A DNA stretch of 64,000 nt from Variovorax boronicumulans (GCF_030812215.1 NZ_JAUSSG010000015.1:54388-118387); one strand, 5' to 3'. Shown: positions 42,004-52,584, numbered from the stretch's first letter. The notes: generated by a model from the letters alone, not told the origin. Program-made: numbers and translations.

Positions 42004-43202
42004 GGCGCCACTCCGCGAACTTTCAGGGTCTCGTGCATCGCGAGCACGCCGGCACCGATCAAGCCGCCCTGCGTGCCGAGCGGCGTGTACTGGATCTCGA
42101 GATGCCGCGTGGAAAGCGCCAGCGAGCGCTGGTACACGCTCTGCCGCACGGCCGCGAGGAACAGCGGCCCGATGCGCGTGATGCCGCCGCCGATGAACAC
42201 GTGCGACGGATTGAAGAAATTGACCACCGACGCGAGCATCTGCCCGATCAGGCTGCCCGCACGCTGGATGATGCCGTTGGCCGCGGTGTCGCCGCCGCGG
42301 CTGGCCTGGCCCACGTCGATCGCGTCGATGCGGCCGTGCACGCGCAGGCATTCGGCCAGCACCTCGCTCTCGCCCGCCTCGGCCGCCTGCATCGCCATGC
42401 GCGTGATCGCAGGGCCGGCCGCCATTGCCTCGACACAGCCGAGGTTGCCGCAATGGCAGCGCGGGCCTTCCTGGTCGACGCAGATGTGGCCCACGTCGCC
42501 AGCCGAGCCCGCGGCGCCCCGGTACACCTCGCCGTGGCAGACGATGCCGCAACCGATGCCGGTGCCGATCTTGATGACGAGGAAGTTGCTGAGCGAGCGC
42601 CGGAGGCGCCAGAGCTCGCCGAGCGCCATGAGGTTCACATCGTTGTCGACGAAGACGGGCGCGGCGTAGTCCTCGCGCAGGTAGTCGCGGATCGAGAAGC
42701 TGTCCCATGCCGGCATGAGCGGCGGGTTCACCAACTGGCCGATCTCGAAGTTGACGGGGCCGGGCACGCCGATGCCGATGCCCAGCACGCTCTTCGCGCT
42801 GTGGCCGCAACGGGCGAGCAGTTCGCGCATCAGGGTGCGCACGCGGGCCAGGACTACGGCGGGGCCGTCGCGCACGTCGGCAGGTTCGTCGTGCTGGGCC
42901 AGCACGGTGAGGTCGGGGCGCAGCACCGCGACGTCGAGGCTGGTGGCGCCGATGTCGATGCCGATAAGCACGCCGAGGCCGGCATGGAGTTGGAGGTTTT
43001 CGGCGCGGCGCCCGCCCGAGGAGCGCTGCAGGCCGGCTTCGGCCAGCAGGCCCTGGTCGACGAGCCCGGCGATCAGCGCGTTGGCCTTGCTCTTGGAGAA
43101 GCCCAGCTGTTCGGCCATGGCATGGCGCGAGCCGCCGGCCGACCAGAAGGTCGTTTCCAGCAACCGCATTTCATGAGCAGTGATGCCACTCCAGGGTGCC
43201 AC
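42000..43202 (-). CDS. ROK-family transcriptional regulator
   Basis: The 400-aa NagC/XylR-type protein has an N-terminal winged HTH (MRLLETTFWSAGGSRHAMAEQLGFSKSKANALIAGLVDQGLL) and a ROK sugar-kinase-like domain (IGIDIGATSLDVAVL; VDNDVNLMALGE; the zinc cluster GPRCHCGNLGCVEAMA; GGGITRIGPLF). A GTG at 43202 is preferred (GGAG 8 bases upstream, usual length); the ATG at 43340 would add 46 unlikely residues covering a palindrome. It leads the operon and probably represses it until the sugar binds. Confidence 0.88.
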   Translation of the reverse strand: MAPWSGITAHEMRLLETTFWSAGGSRHAMAEQLGFSKSKANALIAGLVDQGLLAEAGLQRSSGGRRAENLQLHAGLGVLIGIDIGATSLDVAVLRPDLTVLAQHDEPADVRDGPAVVLARVRTLMRELLARCGHSAKSVLGIGIGVPGPVNFEIGQLVNPPLMPAWDSFSIRDYLREDYAAPVFVDNDVNLMALGELWRLRRSLSNFLVIKIGTGIGCGIVCHGEVYRGAAGSAGDVGHICVDQEGPRCHCGNLGCVEAMAAGPAITRMAMQAAEAGESEVLAECLRVHGRIDAIDVGQASRGGDTAANGIIQRAGSLIGQMLASVVNFFNPSHVFIGGGITRIGPLFLAAVRQSVYQRSLALSTRHLEIQYTPLGTQGGLIGAGVLAMHETLKVRGVAP

Positions 43203-43296
43203 GCGCTTGTCTCCGTGTTCTTTTGCTCTGCCGTCCCGGGAAGCCTTGGGCAGCCGGGCGAACGCGAATACTAGGGGTGGAGCTTCAGCCGGACAA

Positions 43297-43311
43297 GGTC
43301 GAACTTCGACC
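43297..43311. promoter_or_regulatory. Palindrome upstream of the ROK-ABC operon
   Basis: GGTCGAACTTCGACC is a perfect 15-bp palindrome with one central base, followed at once by a related half (AAGTTCAGTTCGAA). It lies about 95-110 bp before the GTG of the ROK gene and is a candidate operator for that regulator. Confidence 0.5.
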
Positions 43312-43352
43312 AAGTTCAGTTCGAAGATGGCTTGCTGCACGTGTTCAGACGC

Positions 43353-43378
43353 AAAAAAGCCGCCCGAAGGCGGCTTTT
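43353..43378 (-). terminator. Terminator of the atp operon
   Basis: Read on the minus strand, AAAAGCCGCC-TTCG-GGCGGCTTTTTT forms a perfect hairpin with a stable TTCG loop and T run, 25 bp after the atpC stop. Confidence 0.9.
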
Positions 43379-43403
43379 CGTTGGAAGAAGCGCGGTGCGG
43401 CGC

Positions 43404-43823
43404 TTACTTCTTCTGGCGGTACTTGCGCAGCGCAGCGATCTGCGCAGCCATCACGGCCAGTTCGGATTGCGCCATCGCGATGTCGATGTCGCTCTTCGCG
43501 TTCTTCAGCGCTTCCTCGGCCGCAGCCTTGGCCACGTTCGCCTTCTCGTCGTCGAGGTCCTTGCCGCGGATCGCGGTGTCGGACAGCACGGTGACGGCGT
43601 TCGGCTGCACTTCGAGAATGCCGCCGGCCACGAAGACAAACTCTTCGCCGCCATCGGCCGTCTCGATGCGCACGGCACCGGGGCGGATGCGCGTGATCAG
43701 CGGGGTGTGGCGCGGGAAGATGCCGAGCTCACCGGCTTCACCGGGCAGCGCGACGAATTTGGCTTCGCCCGAGAAGATCGACTCTTCCGCGCTGACCACG
43801 TCGACGTGAATGGTGTTTGCCAT
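43404..43823 (-). CDS. atpC: F1F0 ATP synthase subunit epsilon
   Basis: The 139-aa part of the central stalk is in the F1 sector. An N-terminal beta-sandwich (IHVDVVSAEESIFSGEAKFVALPGEAGELGIFPRHTPLITRIRPGAVRI; GGILEVQPNAVTVLSDTAIRG) and a two-helix C-terminal domain able to inhibit hydrolysis are both present. It is last gene of the atp operon, 22 bp after atpD, followed by a strong terminator. Confidence 0.97.
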   Translation of the reverse strand: MANTIHVDVVSAEESIFSGEAKFVALPGEAGELGIFPRHTPLITRIRPGAVRIETADGGEEFVFVAGGILEVQPNAVTVLSDTAIRGKDLDDEKANVAKAAAEEALKNAKSDIDIAMAQSELAVMAAQIAALRKYRQKK

Positions 43824-43845
43824 CTGAGTTCCTATCTATGCCGCC

Positions 43846-45246
43846 TCAAGCGACCTTCTTGGCTTTTTCGAACGCTTCGTCGATGGTGCCCACCATGTAG
43901 AACGCTTGTTCCGGCAGATGGTCGGCTTCGCCGTTCACGATCATCTTGAAACCACGGATGGTTTCGGCCAGCGGCACGTACTTGCCAGGCGAGCCCGTGA
44001 ACACTTCGGCCACGTGGAACGGCTGCGACAGGAAACGCTGGATCTTGCGGGCGCGGGCCACGGCGAGCTTGTCGTCGGGAGCCAGTTCGTCCATGCCCAG
44101 AATCGCGATGATGTCGCGCAGTTCCTTGTAGCGCTGCAGCGTGCCTTGCACGGCGCGAGCCACGTTGTAGTGCTCTTCGCCGACCACGTTCGGGTCGAGC
44201 TGGCGCGAGGTCGAGTCCAGCGGGTCCACGGCGGGGTAGATACCGAGCGAAGCGATGTCACGCGACAGCACCACGGTCGAGTCCAAGTGAGCGAAGGTGG
44301 TAGCGGGCGACGGGTCGGTCAAGTCGTCGGCAGGGACGTACACGGCCTGGATCGAGGTGATCGAGCCGACCTTGGTCGAGGTGATCCGCTCTTGCAGGCG
44401 GCCCATTTCCTCGGCCAGCGTCGGCTGGTAGCCCACGGCGGAAGGCATGCGGCCCAGCAGTGCCGACACTTCGGTACCGGCCAGCGTGTAGCGATAGATG
44501 TTGTCCACGAAGAACAGCACGTCGCGGCCTTCGTCGCGGAACGACTCGGCGATGGTCAGGCCGGTCAGCGCCACGCGCAGACGGTTGCCCGGGGGTTCGT
44601 TCATCTGGCCGTAGACCATGGCCACCTTCGACTCGGGGAGGTTGTCCAGGTTCACCACGCCGGAGTCGGCCATCTCGTGATAGAAGTCGTTGCCTTCGCG
44701 GGTACGTTCACCCACGCCGGCGAACACCGACAGACCCGAGTGAGCCTTGGCGATGTTGTTGATGAGTTCCATCATGTTCACGGTCTTGCCCACGCCGGCG
44801 CCGCCGAACAGGCCCACCTTGCCGCCCTTGGCGAACGGGCACACCAGGTCGATCACCTTGATGCCGGTTTCCAGCAGGTCTTGCGAAGGCGACAGTTCGT
44901 CGTACGCGGGGGCCTTGCGGTGGATGGAAGCGGTGAGGTCCTGGCTCACGTCGCCGCGCTCGTCGATCGGACGGCCGAGCACGTCCATGATGCGGCCGAG
45001 CGTGGCCTTGCCGACGGGCACGGTGATGGGTGCACCGGTGTTGGTGACGATCAGGCCGCGGCGCAGGCCGTCGGACGAACCCAGCGCGATGGTACGCACC
45101 ACGCCGTCGCCCAGCTGCTGCTGAACTTCGAGGGTCAGCCCGCCGCCTTCGAATTTCAAGGCGTCGTACACCTTGGGCATCTGGTCACGCGGGAACTCCA
45201 CGTCGACCACGGCGCCGATACATTGGACAATTTTTCCTTCAGCCAT
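43846..45246 (-). CDS. atpD: F1F0 ATP synthase subunit beta
   Basis: The 466-aa catalytic subunit shows the P-loop GLFGGAGVGKTVNMMELI, the catalytic Glu in VGERTREGNDFYHEM, Walker B DVLFFVDNIYR and the DELSEED-type region in ILGMDELAPDDKLAVARARKIQRFLSQPF. Length is standard. In most bacteria atpD follows atpG directly; here a lipoprotein gene and two spacers lie between. Confidence 0.98.
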   Translation of the reverse strand: MAEGKIVQCIGAVVDVEFPRDQMPKVYDALKFEGGGLTLEVQQQLGDGVVRTIALGSSDGLRRGLIVTNTGAPITVPVGKATLGRIMDVLGRPIDERGDVSQDLTASIHRKAPAYDELSPSQDLLETGIKVIDLVCPFAKGGKVGLFGGAGVGKTVNMMELINNIAKAHSGLSVFAGVGERTREGNDFYHEMADSGVVNLDNLPESKVAMVYGQMNEPPGNRLRVALTGLTIAESFRDEGRDVLFFVDNIYRYTLAGTEVSALLGRMPSAVGYQPTLAEEMGRLQERITSTKVGSITSIQAVYVPADDLTDPSPATTFAHLDSTVVLSRDIASLGIYPAVDPLDSTSRQLDPNVVGEEHYNVARAVQGTLQRYKELRDIIAILGMDELAPDDKLAVARARKIQRFLSQPFHVAEVFTGSPGKYVPLAETIRGFKMIVNGEADHLPEQAFYMVGTIDEAFEKAKKVA

Positions 45247-45377
45247 GGCGTTTCCTTCTGGATGGATCTCAATAAATTTGCGACAGGTTCTTGCAGAAGC
45301 GTCCTGGTGCCAAAACGGGCCGCTTTTGCAAGAATGCCGGACGGGCCGGCACCCTTGAAAACTACTTCTTCTTCAGA

Positions 45378-45770
45378 TCAGCACTTCATGGCCGTCGCTT
45401 GAGCAGCGAAAGCGTCCGAAGCGGCCTTGCAAGCCTGGCCCAGGGCAGCCTTGTCGGCACCCATCGAAGCCCAGGTGGCCTTGGTCTGGTCGAGGCTGGC
45501 CTTCATCGCATCGGCGGCAGCGCCGCTTTGTGCGCCCACGCAGGTCTGAACCTTCGTCAGGTAGTCGTTGCACTCTTGCGGCAGGTCCGCGGCCGATGCC
45601 GTCGGGGCTGCAGCAGCAGGTGCTGCGGCGGCCGGTGCCGATGCCGGAGCGGCAGGAGCGGGCGCAGCAGGTGCAGCGGCGGGAGCCGGAGCAGCAGCGG
45701 GCGCTTCTTCCTTCTTGGAGCAAGCAGTCAGAGCGGCAGCAACAGCCACCAGAGCGAGAAGTTTCTTCAT
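45378..45770 (-). CDS. Small Ala/Pro-rich lipoprotein inside the atp operon
   Basis: The 130-aa product has a lipoprotein signal (MKKLLALVAVAAALTACSKKEEAP), then about 45 residues of Ala/Pro-rich linker, then a compact four-helix-like domain (LPQECNDYLTKVQTCVGAQSGAAADAMKASLDQTKATWASMGADKAALGQACKAASDAF) with three Cys that could form a disulfide. The domain looks like DUF5339-type lipoproteins, from memory. It lies between atpG and atpD in the same direction, with spacers of 88 bp and 131 bp that can hold its own signals. It has no known role in ATP synthase. Confidence 0.85.
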   Translation of the reverse strand: MKKLLALVAVAAALTACSKKEEAPAAAPAPAAAPAAPAPAAPASAPAAAAPAAAAPTASAADLPQECNDYLTKVQTCVGAQSGAAADAMKASLDQTKATWASMGADKAALGQACKAASDAFAAQATAMKC

Positions 45771-45858
45771 GTGCGCAAAGTCCCCTAAAAAGTAGGCCTG
45801 TGTTATCGGACGCGCAGAGCGCGCCCGTTCGGCAATGTGGCCCGGTGCATTGCCTCGA

Positions 45859-46734
45859 TCAAACGCCGGCGGCAGCCGCCGCACCCGACACGATTTCCGA
45901 CAGCTCTTTCGTGATGCCGGCCTGGCGGGTCTTGTTGTAGACCAGCTTCAGCTCACTGATCACGTTGCCCGCGTTGTCGGTGGCAGCCTTCATGGCCACC
46001 ATCCGCGCCGAATGCTCGGACGCCATGTTCTCTGCCACGGCCTGGTAGACCAGCGACTCCACATAGCGAACCAGCAGCTCGTCGATCACGCTTTGCGCAT
46101 CGGGCTCGTAGATGTAGTCCCACGAGTGCTGGCCTTCCTCGACCTTCAGCGAGTCGGCGGCCAGCGGCAGCAACTGCTCGACGAGCGGCTCCTGCTTGAT
46201 CGTGTTGATGAACTTCGTGTAGCACAGGTACACGGCCGAGAGCTTGCCTTCCGCGTAAGCGTCCAGCAGCGTCTTGACCGGGCCGATGAGCTTGTCCAGG
46301 TGGGGCGTGTCACCCAGGTGGGTGACGTGCGCAACCACGCGGGCACCGATGCGGTTCAGGAAGCCGAGGCCCTTGCTGCCGATGGCGACCGACTCGATGG
46401 CAACGCCAGCGGTCTGCGCTTCGCGCAGCTTGGTCGTCACGGCGCGCAGCAGGTTGGTGTTCAAGCCACCGCACAGGCCCTTGTCGCTCGTCACGATGAT
46501 GAAGCCGATCGCCTTGGCGTCGTTCTTCTTCATGAAAGCGTGCGTGTACTCGGGGTTCGCCTTGCCGAGATTGGCCGCAATGTTGCGGATCTTCTCGCTG
46601 TAGGGGCGGGCGGCACGCATGCGCTCTTGCGCCTTGCGCATCTTGGAAACCGAGACCATTTCCATGGCCTTGGTGATCTTCTTGGTGTTTTCCACCGATT
46701 TGATCTTGCCGCGGATTTCCTTACCAGCTGCCAT
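45859..46734 (-). CDS. atpG: F1F0 ATP synthase subunit gamma
   Basis: The 291-aa rotor shaft has the paired N- and C-terminal helices: KEIRGKIKSVENTKKITKAMEMVSVSKMRKAQERM at the start and MVAMKAATDNAGNVISELKLVYNKTRQAGITKELSEIVSGAAA at the end, with the Rossmann-like middle (IVTSDKGLCGGLNTNLLRAV). It follows atpA by 33 bp. Confidence 0.97.
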   Translation of the reverse strand: MAAGKEIRGKIKSVENTKKITKAMEMVSVSKMRKAQERMRAARPYSEKIRNIAANLGKANPEYTHAFMKKNDAKAIGFIIVTSDKGLCGGLNTNLLRAVTTKLREAQTAGVAIESVAIGSKGLGFLNRIGARVVAHVTHLGDTPHLDKLIGPVKTLLDAYAEGKLSAVYLCYTKFINTIKQEPLVEQLLPLAADSLKVEEGQHSWDYIYEPDAQSVIDELLVRYVESLVYQAVAENMASEHSARMVAMKAATDNAGNVISELKLVYNKTRQAGITKELSEIVSGAAAAAGV

Positions 46735-46767
46735 ATGAACTCCTTCTTGCGTCGGTCAAGGGGTCGA

Positions 46768-48381
<1,614 letters not shown>

Positions 48382-48429
48382 GACTCTTTCCTTCTTTCTT
48401 TGAGGCTACAAGTAGAGGGCTGAAGACCG

Positions 48430-48960
48430 TCAGGCCGCCAGCGCAACTTTCATTTGTTCAAGGCGCGCTTTGACGGAGGTGTCGAGCACCTCGTCGCCGA
48501 CCACCACACGAATGCCGCCGATCAGTTCCGTATCCTGCTGGACCGTGACCTGCAGCTTGCGGCCGAAACGCTTTTCGAGCGCAGCCGACACGTTGGCCAG
48601 GGCCGCGGCATCGATCGGGAAGGCGCTGTAGACCACGGCGTCGGACGAACCGCTCTTCACGTTGGCCAGTGCCCGGAACTGCTTCGCAATTTCCGGCAGC
48701 ACCGAAAAACGCCCGTTCTCCAGGAGCGCACCCAGGAAGTTCTGGGCGTGGGCGGCCAACGGCGCACCGAAGGCGCCGGCGACCACACCGAGAACCTGCT
48801 CGGCCGTGGCCTTGGGGTTGTCGGCGAATTGCTGGAGCTCGGGGTTGGCCGCGATGGCGGCAACCTTTTCGAGCCAGGCGCTGGTTGCGGCAACGTCGGA
48901 CGACGAGGCCTTGAAAAGCGCCTCCGCGTAGGGACGTGCAATGGTGGCGAGTTCTGCCAT
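48430..48960 (-). CDS. atpH: F1F0 ATP synthase subunit delta
   Basis: The 176-aa peripheral-stalk protein joins F1 to subunit b. The N-terminal helical domain (TIARPYAEALFKAS) and the C-terminal motif LEKRFGRKLQVTVQQDTELIGGIRVVVGDEVLDTSVKARLEQMK are typical. It lies 8 bp after atpF. Confidence 0.97.
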   Translation of the reverse strand: MAELATIARPYAEALFKASSSDVAATSAWLEKVAAIAANPELQQFADNPKATAEQVLGVVAGAFGAPLAAHAQNFLGALLENGRFSVLPEIAKQFRALANVKSGSSDAVVYSAFPIDAAALANVSAALEKRFGRKLQVTVQQDTELIGGIRVVVGDEVLDTSVKARLEQMKVALAA

Positions 48961-48968
48961 GGCTTCTA

Positions 48969-49439
48969 TCAGAGTTCGGTCTGCAGACGGGCGAGCAAAT
49001 CGGCGTGAACGCCCGCATTCACTTCCTTGCGCAGAATCTGCTCTGCGCCCTTGACGGCCAGTGCGGCAACCTGCTCACGCAGGGCTTCACGGGCCTTCAG
49101 TGCCTGCTGGTCGGCTTCGACACGCGCAGCCGCAACGATCTTGTTGCCTTCTTCGGTCGCGCGGGCCTTGGCCTCTTCAACGATGGCCTGGGCGCGACGT
49201 TCGGCGTCGGCAAGACGTTGCGCGGACTCGTTGCGTGCCTGACCCAGTTCGGCTTCCACGCGCTTGTTGGCGGCAGACAGCTCGGACTTGGCCTTGTCGG
49301 CGGCAGCGAGGCCTTCGGCGATCTTCGCAGCGCGGTCGTCCAGCGCCTTCGCGATCGGCGGCCACACGAACTTCATCGTGAACCCGACCAGGATCAGGAA
49401 CACGATCATCTGAACGATCAGGGTACCGGTAATGCTCAC
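48969..49439 (-). CDS. atpF: F1F0 ATP synthase subunit b
   Basis: The 156-aa peripheral stalk has one N-terminal membrane helix (ITGTLIVQMIVFLILVGFTMKFVWPPIAKALDDR) and a long coiled coil rich in Ala, Glu, Lys and Arg to the end. Length matches E. coli. Confidence 0.97.
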   Translation of the reverse strand: MSITGTLIVQMIVFLILVGFTMKFVWPPIAKALDDRAAKIAEGLAAADKAKSELSAANKRVEAELGQARNESAQRLADAERRAQAIVEEAKARATEEGNKIVAAARVEADQQALKAREALREQVAALAVKGAEQILRKEVNAGVHADLLARLQTEL

Positions 49440-49516
49440 TTTTCACCCTCTCTTTGGGATTGAATGCGAAGCCATTCCACAGAGGGGAACGACGACACGG
49501 GTCCGACGAGAAAGAC

Positions 49517-49780
49517 TTACTTCGGCAGGTTGGCGATTTGAGCCAGGAACGGGTTGGCCGTTGCGAACCACAGGGCGATACCGGTGCCGATAATGAAAGC
49601 AGCGTCGATCAGACCGGCCAGCAGGAACATCTTGGTCTGGAGTTCGCCCATGAGTTCGGGCTGGCGCGCAGCCGACTCGAGGTACTTGCTGCCCATGATG
49701 CCGATGCCGATACATGCGCCCACAGCGCCCAGACCGATGATCAGGCCGGCGGCCAGTGCAACAAAGCTAATAACTTCCAT
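49517..49780 (-). CDS. atpE: F1F0 ATP synthase subunit c
   Basis: The 87-aa proteolipid is a hairpin of two membrane helices. The polar loop (ARQPEL) and the ion-binding carboxylate D59 in GLIDAAFIIGTGIALWF are present. Asp in place of Glu, and no sodium-ligand pattern, point to proton coupling. It is slightly longer than E. coli's (79). Confidence 0.97.
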   Translation of the reverse strand: MEVISFVALAAGLIIGLGAVGACIGIGIMGSKYLESAARQPELMGELQTKMFLLAGLIDAAFIIGTGIALWFATANPFLAQIANLPK

Positions 49781-49850
49781 GATGACTCCTAGAGGACTTT
49801 GGTTGAAGAGAAAACGAAAAACAGAAAACGAAACGGGATGATCAGTGCGA

Positions 49851-50720
49851 TCAGTGGTGATCGTGGGCCTGGCCGATGTAGACCAGCGTCAGCATCATGA
49901 ACACGAAGGCTTGCAGCGTGATGATCAGGATGTGGAAGATGGCCCAGGCCGTGCCCGCGATGATGTGGCCGATGGCCAGGCCGATGCCGGTGGCCGACAG
50001 CGACCAGGCACCGCCCATCAGGGCGATCAGCAGGAAGATCAGCTCGCCAGCGTACATGTTGCCGAACAACCGCATGCCGTGCGAGACGGTCTTTGCGATG
50101 AATTCGATCATCTGCATGGCGAAGTTGAAGGGGTACAGCGCCCAGTGGTTGCCGAAGGGTGCGGTGAACAACTCGTGGATCCAGCCGCCAGCGCCCTTGA
50201 TCTTGATGTTGTAGTAGATGCAGATCAGCAGCACCGCCACCGACATGCCCATCGTCACCGAGAGGTCGGCCGTGGGCACGACGCGAAGGTAGGCGTGGTG
50301 CGGGTCGGCGCCAGCGATGCCGAAGATCTTGGCCCAGATCGCCGGGAACAAATCGACCGGGAACAGATCCATTGCGTTCAGCAGGAAGATCCAGACGAAG
50401 ATGGTCAGTGCCAGCGGAGCGACGAACTTGCGGCTCGTGGCGTTGTGCACGATGCCCTTGGCTTGCTGGTCAACCATTTCAACCAGCAGCTCGACGGCAG
50501 CCTGGAAGCGGCCCGGAACGCCCGACGTGGCCTTGCGTGCAGCCAGCCAGAGCAACCAGCAACCCAGGATGCCCAGGGAGATGGAGAAAAACAGCGAATC
50601 GAAGTTGAAGACCGAAAGATCGGCCACACCTGCAGGCTTGGAGCTTTGCAGATGCGTCAAGTGGTGAACGATGTATTCACCAGCGGTCTGACCATGTTCC
50701 GCAGCGTTTTCAGCAGCCAT
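49851..50720 (-). CDS. atpB: F1F0 ATP synthase subunit a
   Basis: The 289-aa proton-channel subunit has five or six membrane helices. The essential Arg lies in TVSHGMRLFGNMYAGELIFLLIALM and the conserved C-terminal FHILIITLQAFVFMMLTLVYIGQAHDHH is intact. It follows atpI by 4 bp. Confidence 0.98.
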   Translation of the reverse strand: MAAENAAEHGQTAGEYIVHHLTHLQSSKPAGVADLSVFNFDSLFFSISLGILGCWLLWLAARKATSGVPGRFQAAVELLVEMVDQQAKGIVHNATSRKFVAPLALTIFVWIFLLNAMDLFPVDLFPAIWAKIFGIAGADPHHAYLRVVPTADLSVTMGMSVAVLLICIYYNIKIKGAGGWIHELFTAPFGNHWALYPFNFAMQMIEFIAKTVSHGMRLFGNMYAGELIFLLIALMGGAWSLSATGIGLAIGHIIAGTAWAIFHILIITLQAFVFMMLTLVYIGQAHDHH

Positions 50721-50724
50721 TCCG

Positions 50725-51210
50725 TTACTCGTCTCGTTGTTGCCGGCGCCGGGGCGAGAACATCACCGCCAACCAGGCCGCCTTCATTGTCACCACCAAG
50801 CCGACCAGCATTGCAGGCCAGCTCAGCGCCGTTATCAGCCTTGGCGCGGCGATCAGCATCGCCACAGACAAGGCCATCTTGACCATTTCCCAGAGGAAGA
50901 ACCCGAACACCGCAGTGCCCGGATTCAGGGAAGAGAACCTGCCGGTCAGCCCACGAGCGAACACCGCCGATGGAATGACCACTGCGATCGCGCCGTAAGC
51001 GGCGGACCAACCCAGATTTTGCCTCCCCGTCAGTCCCCAGATGGCCAAAGCCACCACCAGACCGACAACCAACTGACCCGCGACCACCCGCCAGGGGGAG
51101 ATCGAAGGGTTCTTCGCTCGCAGTTCACGCGCCTCATCGGCGGTCAACGGCTTGAATTCTGCGTCGAGGTCTTCAGCGACCTCCGAGTCCTGTCGGGCGA
51201 TTGTTTTCAT
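50725..51210 (-). CDS. atpI: ATP synthase subunit I-like protein
   Basis: The 161-aa membrane protein has a charged 40-residue N-terminus (DLDAEFKPLTADEARELRAKN) and four hydrophobic helices (VAGQLVVGLVVALAIWGL; AAYGAIAVVIPSAVFA; GTAVFGFFLWEMVKMALSVAMLIAA; WPAMLVGLVVTMKAAWLAVMF). Betaproteobacterial AtpI proteins look alike and help assemble the c-ring. It is first gene of the atp operon. Confidence 0.88.
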   Translation of the reverse strand: MKTIARQDSEVAEDLDAEFKPLTADEARELRAKNPSISPWRVVAGQLVVGLVVALAIWGLTGRQNLGWSAAYGAIAVVIPSAVFARGLTGRFSSLNPGTAVFGFFLWEMVKMALSVAMLIAAPRLITALSWPAMLVGLVVTMKAAWLAVMFSPRRRQQRDE

Positions 51211-51257
51211 TTCGAATGAAGCCCGGATGACGACCCAGAATTTCTACAAAGCCATTG

Positions 51258-51263
51258 ATTATA
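51258..51263 (-). promoter_or_regulatory. -10 element of the atp operon promoter
   Basis: On the minus strand a perfect TATAAT lies 48-53 bp before the atpI start, at the right distance for a 40-bp leader. The -35 at 17 bp upstream (GCGGGA) is poor, so an activator or extended -10 may be used. The 157-bp region is shared with the divergent dat gene. Confidence 0.5.
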
Positions 51264-51367
51264 AGTAAAAACCCAGCCACTCCCGCCACATCCGCGTCAC
51301 GATTGCGAATCGAAGACCACAAGACCTGACGCGAACCCGACTCGGCGCACACAACCATAATTCCTTC

Positions 51368-52261
51368 ATGCACCCTATCACCGACGCCCTGCCCGCCACG
51401 CTCTGCTACCTCGATGGCGAGTACACCGCCCTTCGCGACGCGAAGATCAGCGTCCTGGATCGCGGCTTCATTTTCGGCGACGGCATCTACGAGGTCGTTC
51501 CCGTCTACGGCGGCCAGCCCTTTTGCTTCGAAGAGCACATGGCGCGTCTGGATCGATCGCTGACCGAACTGCAGATCGCCAACCCGCTCTCCCTCGTACA
51601 GTGGCGCGAGATTGTGATGCGCTTGATTGCACCAGGCGGCAACGCACCGCAAGCCGTCTACTTCCAGGTCACCCGCGGCGTCGCACCGCGCGACCACGCA
51701 ATGGTCAAGGGCCTCACGCCCACCGTCTTCGTGATGGTGAACCCGCTGCCGCCCGTGTCCGACGCGGTGCGCGCCAAGGGCGTGACCTGCGTGACCGCGG
51801 ACGACTTCCGTTGGCAGAAGGCCCACATCAAGAGCACCAGCCTCCTGGGCGCCGTGCTCTCCCGGCAGATCAGCGTCGAAGCCGGCGCGGCGGAGACCGT
51901 CATGTTCCGCGGCGACTGGCTCAGCGAGGCGTCGTCCAGCAACGTGTGGATCGTGAAGGACGGCGTGCTCATCGGCCCGCCCAAGGACAACCTCGTGCTG
52001 ACCGGCATTCGCTACGGCCTGCTGGAGCGCCTGTGCCAGGAAGGCGGCATTCCGTTCGCGCTGCGCCGCGTGTCGCGCGACGAAGTGTTCGGTGCCGACG
52101 AGCTCATCCTTTCCTCGGCCAGCAAGGAAGTGCTGCCCGTCGTCACCCTCGACGGCAAGACCATTGGCAATGGCCATCCCGGCCCCATCTACAAGAGCTT
52201 GTATGCCGCCTACCAACAGGCCAAGCAACGCAACGCTGAAAAGCAAGGAGCCACTGCATGA
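51368..52261 (+). CDS. dat: Class IV PLP aminotransferase (D-amino-acid transaminase-like)
   Basis: The 297-aa fold-type IV enzyme has ISVLDRGFIFGDGIYEVVPVYGGQPFCFEEHMARLDRSL at the N-terminus, the PLP Lys in WQKAHIKSTSLLGAVLSRQ (Schiff-base Lys) and the SEASSSNVWIVKDGVLIGPP pocket. This set resembles D-alanine transaminase more than branched-chain transaminase, though both share the fold. It leads the dat-ybeD-lipB-lipA set, with ATGA overlap to ybeD. Confidence 0.88.
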   Translation: MHPITDALPATLCYLDGEYTALRDAKISVLDRGFIFGDGIYEVVPVYGGQPFCFEEHMARLDRSLTELQIANPLSLVQWREIVMRLIAPGGNAPQAVYFQVTRGVAPRDHAMVKGLTPTVFVMVNPLPPVSDAVRAKGVTCVTADDFRWQKAHIKSTSLLGAVLSRQISVEAGAAETVMFRGDWLSEASSSNVWIVKDGVLIGPPKDNLVLTGIRYGLLERLCQEGGIPFALRRVSRDEVFGADELILSSASKEVLPVVTLDGKTIGNGHPGPIYKSLYAAYQQAKQRNAEKQGATA

Positions 52262-52569
52262 CCGAGAACACCACCGACGACGCAGTCACCACACCCATTC
52301 CCGATCCGCGCAAGGAATCGCTGATCGAGTACCCCTCGCAGTTCCCGATCAAGGTCATGGGCGCCAAGACCGACGGGCTCGTGCACGCGATCACGCAGAT
52401 CGCCGAACAGTTCGACCCGACCTTCGACGCCACCACCGTCGAGTTGCGCGACAGCAAGGCGGGCAACTACCTCGGCGTGACGATCACCGTCACTGCCACC
52501 AGCCGCGAACAACTCGACGATCTTTACCGGGCGCTCTCGGGACACCCGGCGGTCAAGGTCGTTCTTTGA
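52258..52569 (+). CDS. ybeD: DUF493/YbeD-family protein
   Basis: The 103-aa small ACT-like protein has ESLIEYPSQFPIKVMGAKTDGLVHAITQIAEQFDP and a C-terminal LYRALSGHPAVKVVL. YbeD is commonly coded just before lipB in proteobacteria; it may be a regulator of lipoate metabolism, but this is unproven. It overlaps dat by 4 bp. Confidence 0.93.
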   Translation: MTENTTDDAVTTPIPDPRKESLIEYPSQFPIKVMGAKTDGLVHAITQIAEQFDPTFDATTVELRDSKAGNYLGVTITVTATSREQLDDLYRALSGHPAVKVVL

Positions 52570-52584
52570 ACTGAGCCCCACTGG

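Noticed and set aside
45300..45345. Inverted repeat GCCGG-ACGGG-CCGGC after the lipoprotein gene
   Set aside because: Stem is only 5 bp and no T run follows on the minus strand, so it is not called a terminator.
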